The notes beneath the pieces were generated by a model. It saw only the letters and a program-made list of their open reading frames with translations, searched no databases and was not told the origin of the DNA. A program made the translations under genes and the position numbers. Shown here one piece after another: positions 18,586-26,155 of a DNA stretch of 64,000 nt (position 1 is the stretch's first letter; every line of letters starts with the position of its first letter). Source of the stretch: Anaeromyxobacter sp. Fw109-5 (GTDB lineage: Bacteria > Myxococcota > Myxococcia > Myxococcales > Anaeromyxobacteraceae); contig NC_009675.1 of the NCBI RefSeq assembly GCF_000017505.1, positions 2,728,001-2,792,000 on the forward strand, written 5' to 3'.

Positions 18586-18660
18586 GCGCGCGATCCCGCC
18601 GGATTCCGGCGTTTCGGCGGGAGCAACCGACCTCGGCGCCGCGAGGCTCCCCCGAACCGA

Positions 18661-18691
18661 CGTACCAGCCGGTACGGTCGTGCGTACGGTC
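18661..18691. promoter_or_regulatory. Candidate activator-binding sites between the two sigma-54 promoters
   Basis: The segment contains the inverted repeat GTACC-AGCC-GGTAC and two direct copies of GTACGGTC (18672-18679 and 18684-18691) spaced 12 bases apart. It is about 75 bases upstream of the leftward promoter and about 50 bases upstream of the rightward one, a normal position for an enhancer bound by an NtrC-type activator. The obvious candidate protein is the regulator encoded at 22499-23839. Confidence 0.4.
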
Positions 18692-18739
18692 CGGGACGTC
18701 TCCGAGCGGCCCGCCGCCTGTCGGCACGGGTTTCACCGC

Positions 18740-18753
18740 GGCACGGAAGATGC
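18740..18753 (+). promoter_or_regulatory. Candidate sigma-54 promoter for the 18798-23839 operon
   Basis: GGCACGGAAGATGC matches the -24/-12 consensus with GG and GC exactly ten bases apart, the full GGCACG block and a T after GC. Transcription would start near 18765, giving a leader of about 33 bases before ATG 18798. The operon encodes its own sigma-54 activator, which fits autoregulation. Confidence 0.5.
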
Positions 18754-18797
18754 TCCGTCTCCATTGCGCCTTCCGCGGCTCTCAGGAGAATGCAGCC

Positions 18798-19247
18798 ATG
18801 CGCCACGTCCCCCTCGTAGCCCTCGCAGCGTCGCTCGCGCTCGGGCCCTGCACGGCCGCGCCCAGCGACCACTCCAGGCGTGAGGCCCACGAGGCCGTGC
18901 GGGCGGCGCTGATGGAGCGCGCGACCCTGCCGGCCAGCTCCCCTTCTCTTCCCGAAGCGGGCGAGGCGATGGACGCGGCCACCCGCGCCGACCGCGCGCG
19001 CCGCGCCGAGGCCGAGCAGCGCGCCGCTCACGAGCGCGCCGTGCGGCGGGGCGAGCAGCACCGGGCACGCCATGGAGCCCGTGATCACGCCGGAGAGGAC
19101 CCGCGGCGCGCGGGGATGCACGACGGAGACGCGTCGGGGGAGTGCCGGGACGCGGCGGGGACCATGCGCACGCGGGAGATGCGCGGGGACATGGACGGCG
19201 GACACACGGGCGGCTCGGATCACGGGCCGCACCAGGGCGGGAGATGA
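18798..19247 (+). CDS. Exported His/Met/Asp-rich protein
   Basis: 149 residues, no known family. ATG 18798 follows CAGGAG. It has an N-terminal signal (MRHVPLVALAASLALGPC), a helical Arg/Ala/Glu middle section, and a C-terminal third dense in His, Met, Asp and Gly (RHGARDHAGEDP, GMHDGD, MRGDMDGGHTGGSDHGPH), as in periplasmic metal-binding proteins. Whether the Cys at residue 18 is lipidated is unclear because proline precedes it. Its stop overlaps the next start (ATGA). It is the first gene of a five-gene operon with TPR proteins and a two-component pair. A metal-chelating or sensing role is inferred from composition. Confidence 0.7.
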   Translation: MRHVPLVALAASLALGPCTAAPSDHSRREAHEAVRAALMERATLPASSPSLPEAGEAMDAATRADRARRAEAEQRAAHERAVRRGEQHRARHGARDHAGEDPRRAGMHDGDASGECRDAAGTMRTREMRGDMDGGHTGGSDHGPHQGGR

Positions 19248-19849
19248 TCGGAGGCGCGATCGCGCTGCGTGGCGCCGGGATCGCCCTGGCCCTCGCCCTC
19301 GCGGCGGCGGGGAGCGGGGCCGACGCGCACCTGCTCGCGGGCGCGGCCCACTTCCGCGAGGCCCGCTACGCGGACGCCCTGATCGAGTTCCGGGTGGCGG
19401 AGCGGCTCGGCGAGCCGGAGGCCGCCGCGTACGCCGGCGCCGCCCTCGTCAAGCTGGAGCGGTGGGAGGAGGCGGTCGAGACGTTCGAGGCGGCGGCGCC
19501 GGGCGAACACCCGCTCCACGACTACTACCGGGCGCTCGCCTGCTACGGCGCCCGGCTCTACGGATGCGCCGACCGGCTCCTCGCCGGGATCGGGGAGCGG
19601 TCGGGCCCGCGCATCGCCGAGCAGGCCCGTGCGCTGCGCGCCGAGCTCGCTCGCGCGCTCGCCGCACCCGCTTCGGAGGCGAACCTCGCGTGGTATCGCG
19701 CACGGTGCGAGGCGCGTCGCGCGGAGGGGCGTGCGGCGCTCGCCGCGGCGTACTGCCGGGAGGCGGAGGCGCTCGCGGCGCGGCGCGGCGCCGCCACGCG
19801 CGCGGCCGGCGCCGATGACTCCGCGCTTGCGCCGGGGAACGGAGGGTGA
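19244..19849 (+). CDS. Exported TPR-repeat protein
   Basis: 201 residues. A signal peptide (ALALALAAAGSGADA) is followed by tetratricopeptide-like helices (AHFREARYADALIEFRVAERL, ALVKLERWEEAVETFEAAAP) and a helical Arg/Ala-rich tail. It probably acts in the periplasm as a binding scaffold. ATG 19244 overlaps the preceding stop by 4 bases, and its own stop lies just before the barrel-bearing TPR protein, so the two TPR proteins are expected to work together. I do not recognise a named family. Confidence 0.75.
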   Translation: MIGGAIALRGAGIALALALAAAGSGADAHLLAGAAHFREARYADALIEFRVAERLGEPEAAAYAGAALVKLERWEEAVETFEAAAPGEHPLHDYYRALACYGARLYGCADRLLAGIGERSGPRIAEQARALRAELARALAAPASEANLAWYRARCEARRAEGRAALAAAYCREAEALAARRGAATRAAGADDSALAPGNGG

Positions 19850-19854
19850 CGTCC

Positions 19855-21246
19855 ATGGCGCCGCTGCTCGCGCTCGTCCTGGCCGCGGTCGATCCGTGCG
19901 CTCCGGTGGAGGCGGTCGCGCTCGATCCGCTGGCGGCGCGGGCGTACCGGGAGGTCGGCGACGCCGAGCTCGCCGCCGGCGCCCGCGACAGCGCGGTGGC
20001 GGCGTATCGCGAGGCGCTGGCGCGCGATCCCGGCGACGCGGCGTCGCGCGACGCGCTCCAGCGGCTCTGCAGCGACGGGCGCGCGCCCGATCCCTTCCAG
20101 GAAGGCCTGCGCCGCATGGACGCGGAGGACCTCGGCGGCGCGGCCCGCGCGTTCGAGGCCGCGCACGCCTCCGAGGGGAGCCCCTCGGCGGCGCTCCTCG
20201 CGGGCATCGCGCGCTACGAGCTCGGCGACGACGCCGCGGCCGAGCGGCTCCTGCGCGCGGCCGAGCGCGACCCGGTGCACCGCGAGGAGGCCCGCTTCTA
20301 CCTCGGCCTGCTCGCGCTCCGCGCCGGTGACGGCGGGCGCGCGGCCTCGCTCCTCGAGAGCGCCGCCGCGAACCCGGCGCTCGCGAGCCCCGCGAGCGAT
20401 CTCGCGCGGCTCGCGCGGCGCGACGGGCGGGTGATCCTCTCGCTCCTGGCCGAATCGGGCTGGGACTCGAACGTGAACCTGGGCCCCGGCGGACCGCAGG
20501 GCGCGGCCGAGTCGGACGGGACCGCGGGGCTGTCGGCCGCGGCCCTGTGGCGGCCGAGGGGCTCGCGAGGCCCCTACCTCCGCGCGGCCGGGCTCCTGCA
20601 CCAGCTCGCGCAGATGGACGAATACGACGTGGCCGGCGTCGAGGCGGCCGCCGGCTGGCAGCTCCGCGCCGGGCGCACCGGCGCGGCCGCCGAGTACGAG
20701 TACGCGCACCGTGCGCTGGGGGGCGACGACTACCTGGGCGCCCATCGCCTGCTCGCCACGGGCTGGACGCGACGCGGCCGCGCGGCCGCGAGCGCCTCCT
20801 ACGCGGTGCGCTTCGAGTCCTACGCCGGCGACTGGTCGCCGTTCTCGGGCGTGCTGCACCGGGCCGAGGCGCGCGCAGCGGTCGACGCCACGCCGCGGCT
20901 ACGCCTCAGCCTCGCCTACGCCGGCGCTCGCGACGTCACCGACGAGCCCCTCCTCTCGTACTGGGAGCACGGCCCGCGCGGGGAGGCCCGGGTCCTGCTG
21001 GGGCGCGCTCGCCTGGGCGTCGATCTCGGCCTCACGTGGCGCGCGTACGACCACTTCGACGAGGACCTCGGGGCGCAGCGGAGCGACACCTACCTCGACG
21101 GGGCCGCCTTCGTGGAGCTGGACGTCGCCGACCGCTGGACGGCGCGGGTGGGGGTCGTCGGCCGGTACGCTGCGTCCAACGTGGACGCCCTCGCCTACGA
21201 CAAGCTCGCGCCCTCCGTGGCGATCGGCTACACGCTGGGGCTGTAG
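19855..21246 (+). CDS. TPR protein with C-terminal outer-membrane beta-barrel
   Basis: 463 residues. Signal peptide, then TPR-like repeats to about residue 190 (YREVGDAELAAGARDSAVAAYREAL, GIARYELGDDAAAERLLRAAE, FYLGLLALRAGDGGRAASLLE). From about 200 the protein becomes a beta-barrel: VILSLLAESGWDSNVNL, then many amphipathic strands ending in SVAIGYTLGL with a terminal hydrophobic residue. This TPR-barrel layout resembles outer-membrane export or assembly proteins such as the Slam/DUF560 group, but I cannot confirm membership. ATG 19855 is eight bases after GGAGGG; GTG 19846 overlaps that site and is less likely. The histidine kinase gene overlaps its stop. Confidence 0.8.
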   Translation: MAPLLALVLAAVDPCAPVEAVALDPLAARAYREVGDAELAAGARDSAVAAYREALARDPGDAASRDALQRLCSDGRAPDPFQEGLRRMDAEDLGGAARAFEAAHASEGSPSAALLAGIARYELGDDAAAERLLRAAERDPVHREEARFYLGLLALRAGDGGRAASLLESAAANPALASPASDLARLARRDGRVILSLLAESGWDSNVNLGPGGPQGAAESDGTAGLSAAALWRPRGSRGPYLRAAGLLHQLAQMDEYDVAGVEAAAGWQLRAGRTGAAAEYEYAHRALGGDDYLGAHRLLATGWTRRGRAAASASYAVRFESYAGDWSPFSGVLHRAEARAAVDATPRLRLSLAYAGARDVTDEPLLSYWEHGPRGEARVLLGRARLGVDLGLTWRAYDHFDEDLGAQRSDTYLDGAAFVELDVADRWTARVGVVGRYAASNVDALAYDKLAPSVAIGYTLGL

Positions 21247-22502
21247 TGTCGCTCGCGCGGATCCCGCTCGCGGCCGCCGCCCTCGGCCTCGCCGTCGCCC
21301 TCACCGCGACGTTCTCGCTCCACCGCTCCGCGACCGGCGCGCTGGACCGCGTGCTCGAGGAGCGGCTGAGGGGCGCGGGGACCGCCGCCGCCCAGCTCCT
21401 CACCGACCTGGAGCCCACGCCAGCGCGGCTGCGCGGGATCATGGCGGCCAACGCGCTGGAGGGCGCCTACGTGCTCTCACCCGAGCTCGTGGTGCTCGCC
21501 GACGCGACGGGCCCCTCGGGCGGTCGCGCGGACCTCCTGCGCGTGGACGCGGCCCGGGTGGAGCGGGCGCTCCGCGGACAGGCCTCCGTGGCCTTCGGGT
21601 ACGCCGTCGGCGAGGTCCCGGTCGCGAGCGGCTACTTCCCAATCCCGGGCTCGGCCGGCGCGCCGCGCGCGGTGCTCGCCCTCGAGGCGGGAGAGTCCTT
21701 CGCCGAGGCCCGGGCGGGCGTGCGGCGCGCGCTCCTCGTCGCGGTGCTCGTGTCGGCGCTCGGGGCGGCGAGCCTCGCCGGGCTCGGGATCCACTGGGGG
21801 CGCGCGGAGGCGGCGCGGCGATCGGACGCGGAGCGCGCCGCCCGCGGCGACGCGCTGGCGCGGATGGGGGCGATGGTCGCGCACGAGATCCGCAACCCGC
21901 TGGGCGTCATCCGGGGCGCGGTCGAGCTCGTGCGCGAGCGCTCTGCGGGCGCGCTCGTCCCGCGCGACCGTGAGGCCCTCGAGGACGTGCTCGGCGAGGT
22001 CGAGCGGCTCCGGCGGCTGACCGACGACTTCCTCGACCTCGCGCGCGAGCCCTCGATCGCGCCGGCCGAGGTGGACGCGGCGGCGATCGCGGAGGAGGCG
22101 GCCCGCGCGCTGGCGCGCTCCCACCCGCGGGTGGACGTCCGCCTCGCCCTGCCGGCGCTGCCGGTCCACGCCGACCCCGCGCGGCTGCGGCAGGTGCTGT
22201 CGAACCTGCTGCAGAACGCGGCCGAGGCCGGAGCCGGCTGCGTCGAGATCCGCGGCGCCGCCCGCGACGGGAACGTGCTCCTCGAGGTGCGAGACGACGG
22301 CCGCGGGATCGATCCCGCCGTCCGGGCGCGCCTCTTCGAGCCCTTCGCGACGGGCCGCAAGGACGGCGCCGGACTCGGCCTCGCCATCGCGCGCCGCATC
22401 GTGGAGCGGCACGGCGGCGAGCTGCGCCTGGTCGCGCGCCCGGGGCCGGGCGCGGCGTTCGAGGTGCGGCTGCCGCGGCCTCGTGGACGGGAGCTCGCAT
22501 GA
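21246..22502 (+). CDS. Membrane sensor histidine kinase
   Basis: 418 residues. Membrane segments near residues 6-26 and 161-183 enclose a periplasmic sensor of about 135 residues. The HisKA domain has His213 (MVAHEIRNPLG) and the HATPase domain has NLLQNAAEAG, DDGRGID, and GAGLGLAIARRI. GTG 21246 overlaps the previous stop by one base (TAGTG), and the stop overlaps the response regulator start by 4 bases (ATGA), so sensor and regulator form a cognate pair. The signal is unknown; the neighbouring exported His/Met-rich and TPR proteins could present it. NtrB/AtoS-type kinases of this form normally act on sigma-54 activators, as here. Confidence 0.93.
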   Translation: MSLARIPLAAAALGLAVALTATFSLHRSATGALDRVLEERLRGAGTAAAQLLTDLEPTPARLRGIMAANALEGAYVLSPELVVLADATGPSGGRADLLRVDAARVERALRGQASVAFGYAVGEVPVASGYFPIPGSAGAPRAVLALEAGESFAEARAGVRRALLVAVLVSALGAASLAGLGIHWGRAEAARRSDAERAARGDALARMGAMVAHEIRNPLGVIRGAVELVRERSAGALVPRDREALEDVLGEVERLRRLTDDFLDLAREPSIAPAEVDAAAIAEEAARALARSHPRVDVRLALPALPVHADPARLRQVLSNLLQNAAEAGAGCVEIRGAARDGNVLLEVRDDGRGIDPAVRARLFEPFATGRKDGAGLGLAIARRIVERHGGELRLVARPGPGAAFEVRLPRPRGRELA

Positions 22503-23839
22503 CGCGCATCCTGGTGGTGGACGACGAGCCCAAGCTCGGCAAGGTGGTCGCCCAGATGCTGGAGCTCGATGGGCACGAGGTCGAGCGCGCCGCCGGTGGG
22601 CGCGACGCGCTCGTCCGTCTCGCCGCCTCCCGCTTCGACGTGGTGGTCACCGACCTGCGCATGCCCGACGTGGACGGGCTCGCCGTCCTCCGCGCCGCGC
22701 GCGCCGTGCCCCAGCCGCCCGAGGTGGTGGTGATGACCGCCTACGCGACGGCCGAGTCGGCCGTCGAGGCGATGAAGGCGGGCGCGGTCGACTACGTGAC
22801 GAAGCCGTTCTCGATGGACGAGCTGCGGCTCCGCGTCCGGCGCCTCGCCGCGCAGCGCGGCGCCGAGGTCCGGGAGGCGCGGCTCGTCGCGCGGCTGACC
22901 CCGGAGCTCGTGGCCGAGAGCCCGGCCATGCGCGCGGCGCTCCAGGCGGCGCGGCAGGTCGCAGCGACCGACGCGACCGTGCTCCTCCTCGGCGAGAGCG
23001 GCACCGGGAAGTCGCAGCTCGCGCGGTTCATCCATTACCAGGGACGCCGGGCGGCGGGGCCGCTCGTGGAGGTCCACTGCGCGGCGCTCCCCGAGACGCT
23101 CCTCGAGGGCGAGCTGTTCGGCCACGAGAAGGGAGCGTTCACGGGCGCGACCCAGCGGAAGGCGGGCCACCTCGCCGCCGCGGATCGCGGCACCCTCTTC
23201 CTCGACGAGATCGGCGAGATCACGCCGGCCACGCAGGTGAAGCTCCTGCGCTTCCTCCAGGATCGCCGCTTCGTGCCGCTCGGCGCGACCGAGGAGCGCT
23301 CGGTGGACGTGCGCGTCGTCTCCGCGACCAACCGCGACCTCGCGGCGGCGGTGGCGGAGGGCACCTTCCGGGAGGACTTCTACTACCGCCTGAACGTGTT
23401 CGCGATCCCGGTGCCGCCGCTGCGCGAGCGCCCGGAGGACGTGCTCCCGCTCGCGGAGCGCTTCCTGGCCGCACGCGGGCTGCCGCCCTCGAAGCTCGGC
23501 GCCTCGGCGCGCGAGCGGCTCCTCGCGCACCGGTGGCCCGGCAACGTGCGCGAGCTCGAGAACGCGCTCGAGCGAGCGCTGATCCTCGCTGGGGAGGAGG
23601 AGATCCGCGCCGACCAGCTGGCCAGCGGGGGCGCGCAGCGGGGTCGCCGGGCGACCGACCTCCTCGTGGAGGGCTTCAGCCTCGACGCGTTCGAGCGCGA
23701 GCTGCTCCACGCCGCCCTCGAGCGCGCCGGCGGGAACAAGACGCACGCCGCCCGCATGCTGGGGATCACGCGCCGGCGCCTCTACTCGCTCCTCGCGAGC
23801 CACGAGGGCGGCGGGGACCTGGCGCCCGACGACGCCTGA
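22499..23839 (+). CDS. NtrC-family sigma-54-dependent response regulator
   Basis: 446 residues. Receiver domain at 1-120 with Asp52 (TDLRMP) and TKPF; AAA+ domain with Walker A GESGTGKS at 165-172, the sigma-54-contacting GAFTGA loop at 212-217 and Walker B LFLDEIGE; arginine-finger region and a C-terminal Fis-type helix-turn-helix (AGGNKTHAARMLGITRRRLYSLL). It activates sigma-54 promoters after phosphorylation by the kinase encoded just upstream. Candidate targets are the two promoters at 18571 and 18740 at the head of its own locus, which would give positive autoregulation. Confidence 0.96.
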   Translation: MTRILVVDDEPKLGKVVAQMLELDGHEVERAAGGRDALVRLAASRFDVVVTDLRMPDVDGLAVLRAARAVPQPPEVVVMTAYATAESAVEAMKAGAVDYVTKPFSMDELRLRVRRLAAQRGAEVREARLVARLTPELVAESPAMRAALQAARQVAATDATVLLLGESGTGKSQLARFIHYQGRRAAGPLVEVHCAALPETLLEGELFGHEKGAFTGATQRKAGHLAAADRGTLFLDEIGEITPATQVKLLRFLQDRRFVPLGATEERSVDVRVVSATNRDLAAAVAEGTFREDFYYRLNVFAIPVPPLRERPEDVLPLAERFLAARGLPPSKLGASARERLLAHRWPGNVRELENALERALILAGEEEIRADQLASGGAQRGRRATDLLVEGFSLDAFERELLHAALERAGGNKTHAARMLGITRRRLYSLLASHEGGGDLAPDDA

Positions 23840-23938
23840 CCGCGCCGGGCGCGAGCGACCGCGCCCCCGCGCGGCGCTGCGCCCACCGAGCCTCGAACTG
23901 CGCGTGCCAGCGGGCGCCGGCTCTGCTAAGCAGCGGTG

Positions 23939-24892
23939 ATGCGCATCGTCGTCGTCGGAGCGGGAGGGGTCGGCGGTCTCCTGGCGGGGCTCCTCGCCCG
24001 CGCGGGAGTCCAGGTCGGGGTCGTCGCGAGGGGCGCACACCTCGAGGCGATCCGGAGCGAGGGGATCGCCGTCGAGTCCCCGCTCGGCACCTTCACCGCG
24101 CGCGTCGCCGCGGAGCCCGCGCCGGGCGCGCTCGGGCCCGCCGATGCGGTGCTCGTCGCGGTGAAGTCCTGGCAGGTGCCCGAGGTCGCGCCGTCCCTCA
24201 CGCCGCTCCTCGCCGGCGGTGGCGTCGCCGTCCCGCTGCAGAACGGGGTGGAGGCGGCCGGCCAGCTCGCCCAGGTGCTCGGGCCGGAGCGCGTCGCCGG
24301 GGGGACGATCGCCGTGCTGGCGTGGATCGCGGGCGCAGGGCGCGTGCAGCACGTGGGGTCGACGCCGCGCCTGGCGCTCGGCGAGCGGGGCGACCTCGCG
24401 CGCGCGCCCTCCCCCCGCCTGGAGGCGCTCGCCGCCGCGCTCCGGGCCGCCGGGGCGGAGGCCGCGGTGACGCCCGACATCGAGGCGGCCGTCTGGGAGA
24501 AGTTCCTCTTCGTGGAGCCGCTCGGGGCGATCGGCGCCGTGTCGCGCGCGCCGATCGGGGTCGTCCGCAGCGTCCCGGAGACACGCCAGCTCCTCGCCCT
24601 CGCGCAGGAGGAGGTCGCCGCGCTGGCGCGCGCCCGCGGGGTCGCGCTCCCTCCCGACGCCGCGGCCCGCGCGCTCGCCCGCGTCGACACGGTGCAGGCG
24701 GACGGGACCATCTCGATGCAGCGCGACCTCGGCGCGGGGCGCGCGTCCGAGCTCGCGGACCAGACCGGCGCGGTGGTCCGCCTCGCGCGCGCCGCCGGGG
24801 TGGCGGCGCCGGTCCACGAGACGCTGCTCGCGGCGCTGCTCCCGCAGGAGCTGGCGGCGCGGGGGCGGATCGAGCCGTTCGCGCGGACGTGA
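23939..24892 (+). CDS. panE: 2-Dehydropantoate 2-reductase (ketopantoate reductase)
   Basis: 317 residues. NADPH-dependent reduction of ketopantoate to pantoate in coenzyme A synthesis. The dinucleotide-binding motif GAGGVGG starts near residue 8, VKSWQ contains the conserved Lys, and PLQNGVE carries the catalytic Asn region. The C-terminal helical domain has the conserved segment EKFLFVEPLGAIGAVSR and the late SMQRDLGAGRASELADQTGAV with the ketopantoate-binding Ser/Asp. ATG 23939 is preferred to GTG 23936, one codon earlier. Paralogues of this family act on other 2-oxoacids, so the physiological substrate is likely but not certain. Confidence 0.88.
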   Translation: MRIVVVGAGGVGGLLAGLLARAGVQVGVVARGAHLEAIRSEGIAVESPLGTFTARVAAEPAPGALGPADAVLVAVKSWQVPEVAPSLTPLLAGGGVAVPLQNGVEAAGQLAQVLGPERVAGGTIAVLAWIAGAGRVQHVGSTPRLALGERGDLARAPSPRLEALAAALRAAGAEAAVTPDIEAAVWEKFLFVEPLGAIGAVSRAPIGVVRSVPETRQLLALAQEEVAALARARGVALPPDAAARALARVDTVQADGTISMQRDLGAGRASELADQTGAVVRLARAAGVAAPVHETLLAALLPQELAARGRIEPFART

Positions 24893-24910
24893 GGCGGATC
24901 CGACCGACCG

Positions 24911-26155
24911 TCAGCGCCCCGGCTGCTCCCCCGTCACCCTCCCCAGCTCCGCCTCGGCGCGCGCGAGCCGCTCGACGGCGTCGATCCGATCGCGCCGCGC
25001 GTCGAGGAGCTGGCCCCGCAGGAGCGCGACCTCGACGAAGCCGAGGCGCCCCTCCGCGTGGGCGCGCTCGACGAGCGCGGCGTTCTCCTCGACGGCCGCG
25101 ATCGCGCCGTCCCCGAGCGCCTCGACGGCAGCGCGCGCGCTACGGACGCGTCCGGCCGCGAGCCGCACCTCCTGCCGAACGCGGCGCACGAGGCCGGCGA
25201 GGTGGGCCTCCGCGGTGGACGCCCGCGCGGACGCCTCCGCCCGCGCCACCTCGTTGCGCCGGAAGAGGGGCAGCTCGACGGCGAGCGTCCCCTGCACGAT
25301 GTCCTCGCCCTCCTCGCGCGCCCAGGCCACGCCGAGCGCGGGCGAGGGGATGGCCTCGCGCCCGGCGAGGCGCGAGCCGGCGCGGGCGGCCTCCGCGTCC
25401 GCGCGGGCGGCGGCGACGTCGGCGCGTCGCTCCAGCGCCTGGTCCGCGAGCGCCGCCTCGTCCGCGGGCGTGATCGCCGCGCGCGGCGTGCCAGGCGCGA
25501 GGGCGAGCTCACGCAGCGCGCCCGGCTCGAGCCCCAGGGCGAGCTCCAGCGCCGCCTCCGCGGCGGCGCGGTCCTCCTCGGCGACGAGCCGTCCGCGACC
25601 CGCGCGGCCGCTCGCCACCCGCGCGGCGATCACCTCGAGCCGGGACACGTCCCCCGCCCGCTCCCGCGCCACGGACGCCCGCTCGGCGTCGACGGCGATC
25701 CGCGCCGCCTCCGCCTCGACCGCGGCCCGCTCCCGCGCGGCGCGCACCCCGGCGAAGAGCGTCCTCACCTCCGCGAGCACCTCTCCGCGCCGCACCGCGC
25801 GCCGGGCCTCCGCCGCGCGGAGCGCCGCCTCCGCCGCGTCTGCCCGGGCGCCGCGCTGCCCCCACGGCTCGAGCCGCTGCGAAAGGGCCGCCTCGTACTC
25901 GGCCGTCCCGTCGCGCCGCCCGGCCGCGGCCTCGACCATGGGGTTGTCCGCGAGCAGCCGGCCCGCGACGCGACGCGTCTCCGCCGCCGCGCGCACCTCG
26001 GCCTCGGCCGCCCGCACCTCGGCGCTCGCCGCGAGCGCGCGCTGCACGGCGTCGGCGAGCGCGAGCTCCTCCGCGCCCCGCGCCTCCGAGGCGAGCGCCG
26101 CGATCGACGCCGCCGCGAGCGCGCGGCACCAGGCCCCGGGATCACGGAGAGACAC
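24911..26155 (-). CDS. czcC: TolC-type outer-membrane factor of metal efflux system (CzcC-like)
   Basis: 414 residues. A signal peptide (ending SEARGAEE) precedes two outer-membrane efflux repeats made of long Ala/Glu/Arg-rich coiled coils, with the conserved NPMVEAAAG segment in the first half. It forms the outer-membrane exit of the tripartite pump. GTG 26155 overlaps the end of the inner-membrane pump gene by 14 bases, so it is the last gene of the operon. The metal cannot be assigned from this subunit. Confidence 0.9.
   Translation of the reverse strand: MSLRDPGAWCRALAAASIAALASEARGAEELALADAVQRALAASAEVRAAEAEVRAAAETRRVAGRLLADNPMVEAAAGRRDGTAEYEAALSQRLEPWGQRGARADAAEAALRAAEARRAVRRGEVLAEVRTLFAGVRAARERAAVEAEAARIAVDAERASVARERAGDVSRLEVIAARVASGRAGRGRLVAEEDRAAAEAALELALGLEPGALRELALAPGTPRAAITPADEAALADQALERRADVAAARADAEAARAGSRLAGREAIPSPALGVAWAREEGEDIVQGTLAVELPLFRRNEVARAEASARASTAEAHLAGLVRRVRQEVRLAAGRVRSARAAVEALGDGAIAAVEENAALVERAHAEGRLGFVEVALLRGQLLDARRDRIDAVERLARAEAELGRVTGEQPGR

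Noticed and set aside
18720-18736. A second sigma-54-like sequence, GGCACGGGTTTCAC, just upstream of the chosen promoter
   Set aside because: The -12 element has AC in place of GC at ten bases from GG, so it fails the invariant positions.
15040-18819. A 1259-codon open frame on the plus strand
   Set aside because: It runs antisense to the GH15 gene and then through other genes in the wrong frame. No domain is visible and it begins without a ribosome binding site.
21632-24817. A 1061-codon open frame on the minus strand
   Set aside because: It is antisense to the histidine kinase, sigma-54 regulator and panE, all of which have clear family motifs.
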